Part shown: piece after piece, positions 5,235 through 6,133 of the stretch | Numbering within the stretch: the first letter of the stretch is position 1 | How the letters are laid out: each line of letters starts with the position of its first letter | NCBI GenBank assembly: GCA_900543055.1 | Contig: UQQI01000070.1 | Coordinates: 1-6,133 of the forward strand | Length of the DNA: 6,133 bases | Direction of reading: 5' to 3' | From: an uncultured Mollicutes bacterium | GTDB lineage: Bacteria > Bacillota_I > Bacilli_A > RF39 > UBA660 | Notes under the pieces: model-generated | Told to the model about the DNA's origin: nothing | What the model saw: only the letters and a program-made list of their open reading frames with translations | Databases searched by the model: none | Program-made: the position numbers and the translations under genes

Positions 5235-5417
5235 AAAACTTAAAAAGATTTCAAAAGTGTGATTCAATGCATTCTTTAGATATATTTTGATAATATTGTT
5301 CTGGATTATTTATATCCTACTTGGATAAAAAAGTGTAATATAATTAATATTTTATCTCTAGTAAATAAAATAATTATATGGTATATTATGGTTATAATAA
5401 TATTATAGGAGAGAGTT
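5235..5417. other. Gene-free AT-rich spacer with possible promoter for the DUF4358 gene
   Basis: No convincing gene lies here. Traces of the IS3 orfB may persist, but I could not align them. Several AT-rich -10-like hexamers occur. The best is TGGTATATT (TG 5379-5380, hexamer 5382-5387), an extended -10 about 30 bp before ATG 5418, though its -35 (TAGTAA, 5359-5364) is poor. TATAAT at 5393-5398 lacks a -35. AGGAG (5407-5411) is the ribosome binding site of the next gene. Confidence 0.4.
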
Positions 5418-5975
5418 ATGAAGAAAAAATTAATTATTATTATAAGTTTTATTATTTTATTTAGTATTTTTTTAGTATTAGTTATTAATAATAAAAGTAG
5501 TAATACTTCAAAATTAAATAGTTCAAAGGATATAGCTGATATGATGAAGGAAATTCATAAAGATGATTCATTACCTGAAACTATTAAAATGAAAGTTAAT
5601 TTAAAAGATAAGGAAAGTGTTAAAGCATATACTGGTTTAAATTCATCTGATAATATTAAATATATTTATGTTAGAGAACCTAGTATTAGTTCTATTCCTT
5701 ATTCTGCTATTGCTATTAAAGTCAAAGATAAAAGTAAACTTAATGACATGAAACAAGAAATATTAAATAATATTGATATGAACAAATGGATTTGTGTATC
5801 TGCTGAAAAGTTGTATATTACTAGTTATAATGATATTATATTTGTTGTTATGTCATATACAGAGTATAGTGATAAAATATATGATAAATTTTCAAAATAT
5901 GTTAATAATAAACAAGATAAGAAATTAGTAAAAGAAGCATCTGAGATAGAACTTCCAGATGAAATGTTAGGATAA
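5418..5975 (+). CDS. DUF4358-type membrane-anchored protein
   Basis: 185 residues; ATG 5418 is set by AGGAG at 5407-5411 with 6-nt spacing. KKK at residues 2-4 followed by a strongly hydrophobic segment (about 5-24) is an uncleaved signal anchor; there is no lipobox Cys, so the C-terminal domain faces outside, tethered to the membrane. The rest (about 38-180) has the DUF4358 look: LPETIKMKV, GLNSSDNIKYIYVREPSISSIPYSAIAIKVKD, a helix (LNDMKQEIL), NKWICVSAEKLYITSYNDIIFVVMS. Function unknown; such proteins are often encoded beside MBOAT acyltransferases and SGNH/DHHW-type proteins in Bacillota. An MBOAT gene starts 45 bp downstream, which supports a role as accessory to O-acylation of a surface polymer (inference). 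Confidence 0.75.
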   Translation: MKKKLIIIISFIILFSIFLVLVINNKSSNTSKLNSSKDIADMMKEIHKDDSLPETIKMKVNLKDKESVKAYTGLNSSDNIKYIYVREPSISSIPYSAIAIKVKDKSKLNDMKQEILNNIDMNKWICVSAEKLYITSYNDIIFVVMSYTEYSDKIYDKFSKYVNNKQDKKLVKEASEIELPDEMLG

Positions 5976-5979
5976 TTAT

Positions 5980-6005
5980 AAACTTCCAAAAATGGAAGTT
6001 TTATT
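5980..6005 (+). terminator. Weak intergenic hairpin between DUF4358 and MBOAT genes
   Basis: AAACTTCCA (5980-5988) and TGGAAGTTT (5993-6001) form a perfect 9-bp stem with an AAAA loop, followed by a poor T-tract (TTATTTAT). It begins 5 bp after the DUF4358 stop and ends before the MBOAT ribosome binding site. It may end some transcripts and let others through, lowering MBOAT expression, or may guard the mRNA 3' end. Confidence 0.5.
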
Positions 6006-6019
6006 TATGAGGAGAATAT

Positions 6020-6133
6020 ATGGTATTTTCAAGTATTAGTTTTTTATATTATTTTTTACCTTTAGTTTTATTTTTTTATTTTATAGTTCCTAATAAATTT
6101 AAAAATTATATTTTATTATTAGTAATACTCCTA
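6020..6133 (+). CDS. MBOAT-family O-acyltransferase, N-terminal part (runs off window)
   Basis: GGAG (6011-6014) precedes ATG 6020 by 5 nt. The 38 visible codons, MVFSSISFLYYFLPLVLFF followed by YFIVPNKFKNYILLLVILL, are the characteristic first two membrane segments of the AlgI/DltB-like MBOAT family (MVFSS--FL--FLP, then VP-K-KN). These multi-pass membrane enzymes transfer acetyl or other acyl groups to exported polysaccharides or teichoic acids. The conserved His of the active site lies beyond the window. It is probably co-transcribed with the DUF4358 gene, subject to the hairpin between them. Confidence 0.85.
   Translation, partial: MVFSSISFLYYFLPLVLFFYFIVPNKFKNYILLLVILL

Noticed and set aside
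5321..5344. Promoter TTGGAT ... TATAAT
   Set aside because: Spacing is only 12 bp, too short for a vegetative promoter.
1..6133. tRNA genes, rRNA or CRISPR arrays
   Set aside because: No cloverleaf-like T-loop sequence, no rRNA motif and no regularly spaced direct repeats seen on either strand.

Overview
The window is very AT-rich DNA with strong AGGAGG-type ribosome binding sites, TTA/AAA/GAA-rich codon use and rho-independent terminators. This points to a low-GC Bacillota, probably a gut Clostridia or Erysipelotrichia type; I cannot name a species. It looks like an accessory region where mobile-element wreckage surrounds a few intact genes, with what looks like ordinary chromosome returning at the right edge.

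Left (1-624): the left end of an IS21-family element (from about 31) and the first ~84 codons of its transposase IstA. These are fused to the 3' end of a VirB6/TrbL-like conjugation gene of the Tn1549-like ICE type, which carries an in-frame TGA. Centre-left (641-2083): an intact caspase-fold (C14) protease gene with a ~250-residue C-terminal region I do not recognise. Then (2107-2375) a decayed DUF3846-type gene, also typical ICE cargo, with two consecutive in-frame stops.

Centre (2378-4390, minus strand): a self-contained transcription unit. It has an extended -10 promoter overlapped by a 10-bp palindrome, a 57-codon ORF that starts like an XRE/Cro repressor, an overlapping 588-codon gene, and a 20-bp hairpin terminator with a U-tract. 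The 588-residue protein appears to combine a degenerate SAMHD1/dGTPase-like HD region (N-terminal) with a C-terminal PD-(D/E)XK nuclease motif. A plus-strand terminator at 4411-4450 has no plus-strand gene feeding it.

Right (4477-6133): the 3' end of a transposase on the minus strand, abutted by a decayed IS3-family (IS150-like) element with orfA and the start of orfB. After a gene-free stretch come a DUF4358-type membrane-anchored protein and the first 38 codons of an MBOAT O-acyltransferase, probably one envelope-polymer acylation operon.

How they fit: the protease gene and the HD-like/nuclease operon are convergent and intact, while every ICE and IS gene around them is broken. The simplest reading (inference) is that both are cargo, plausibly anti-phage or anti-plasmid defence, left behind by a decaying ICE.
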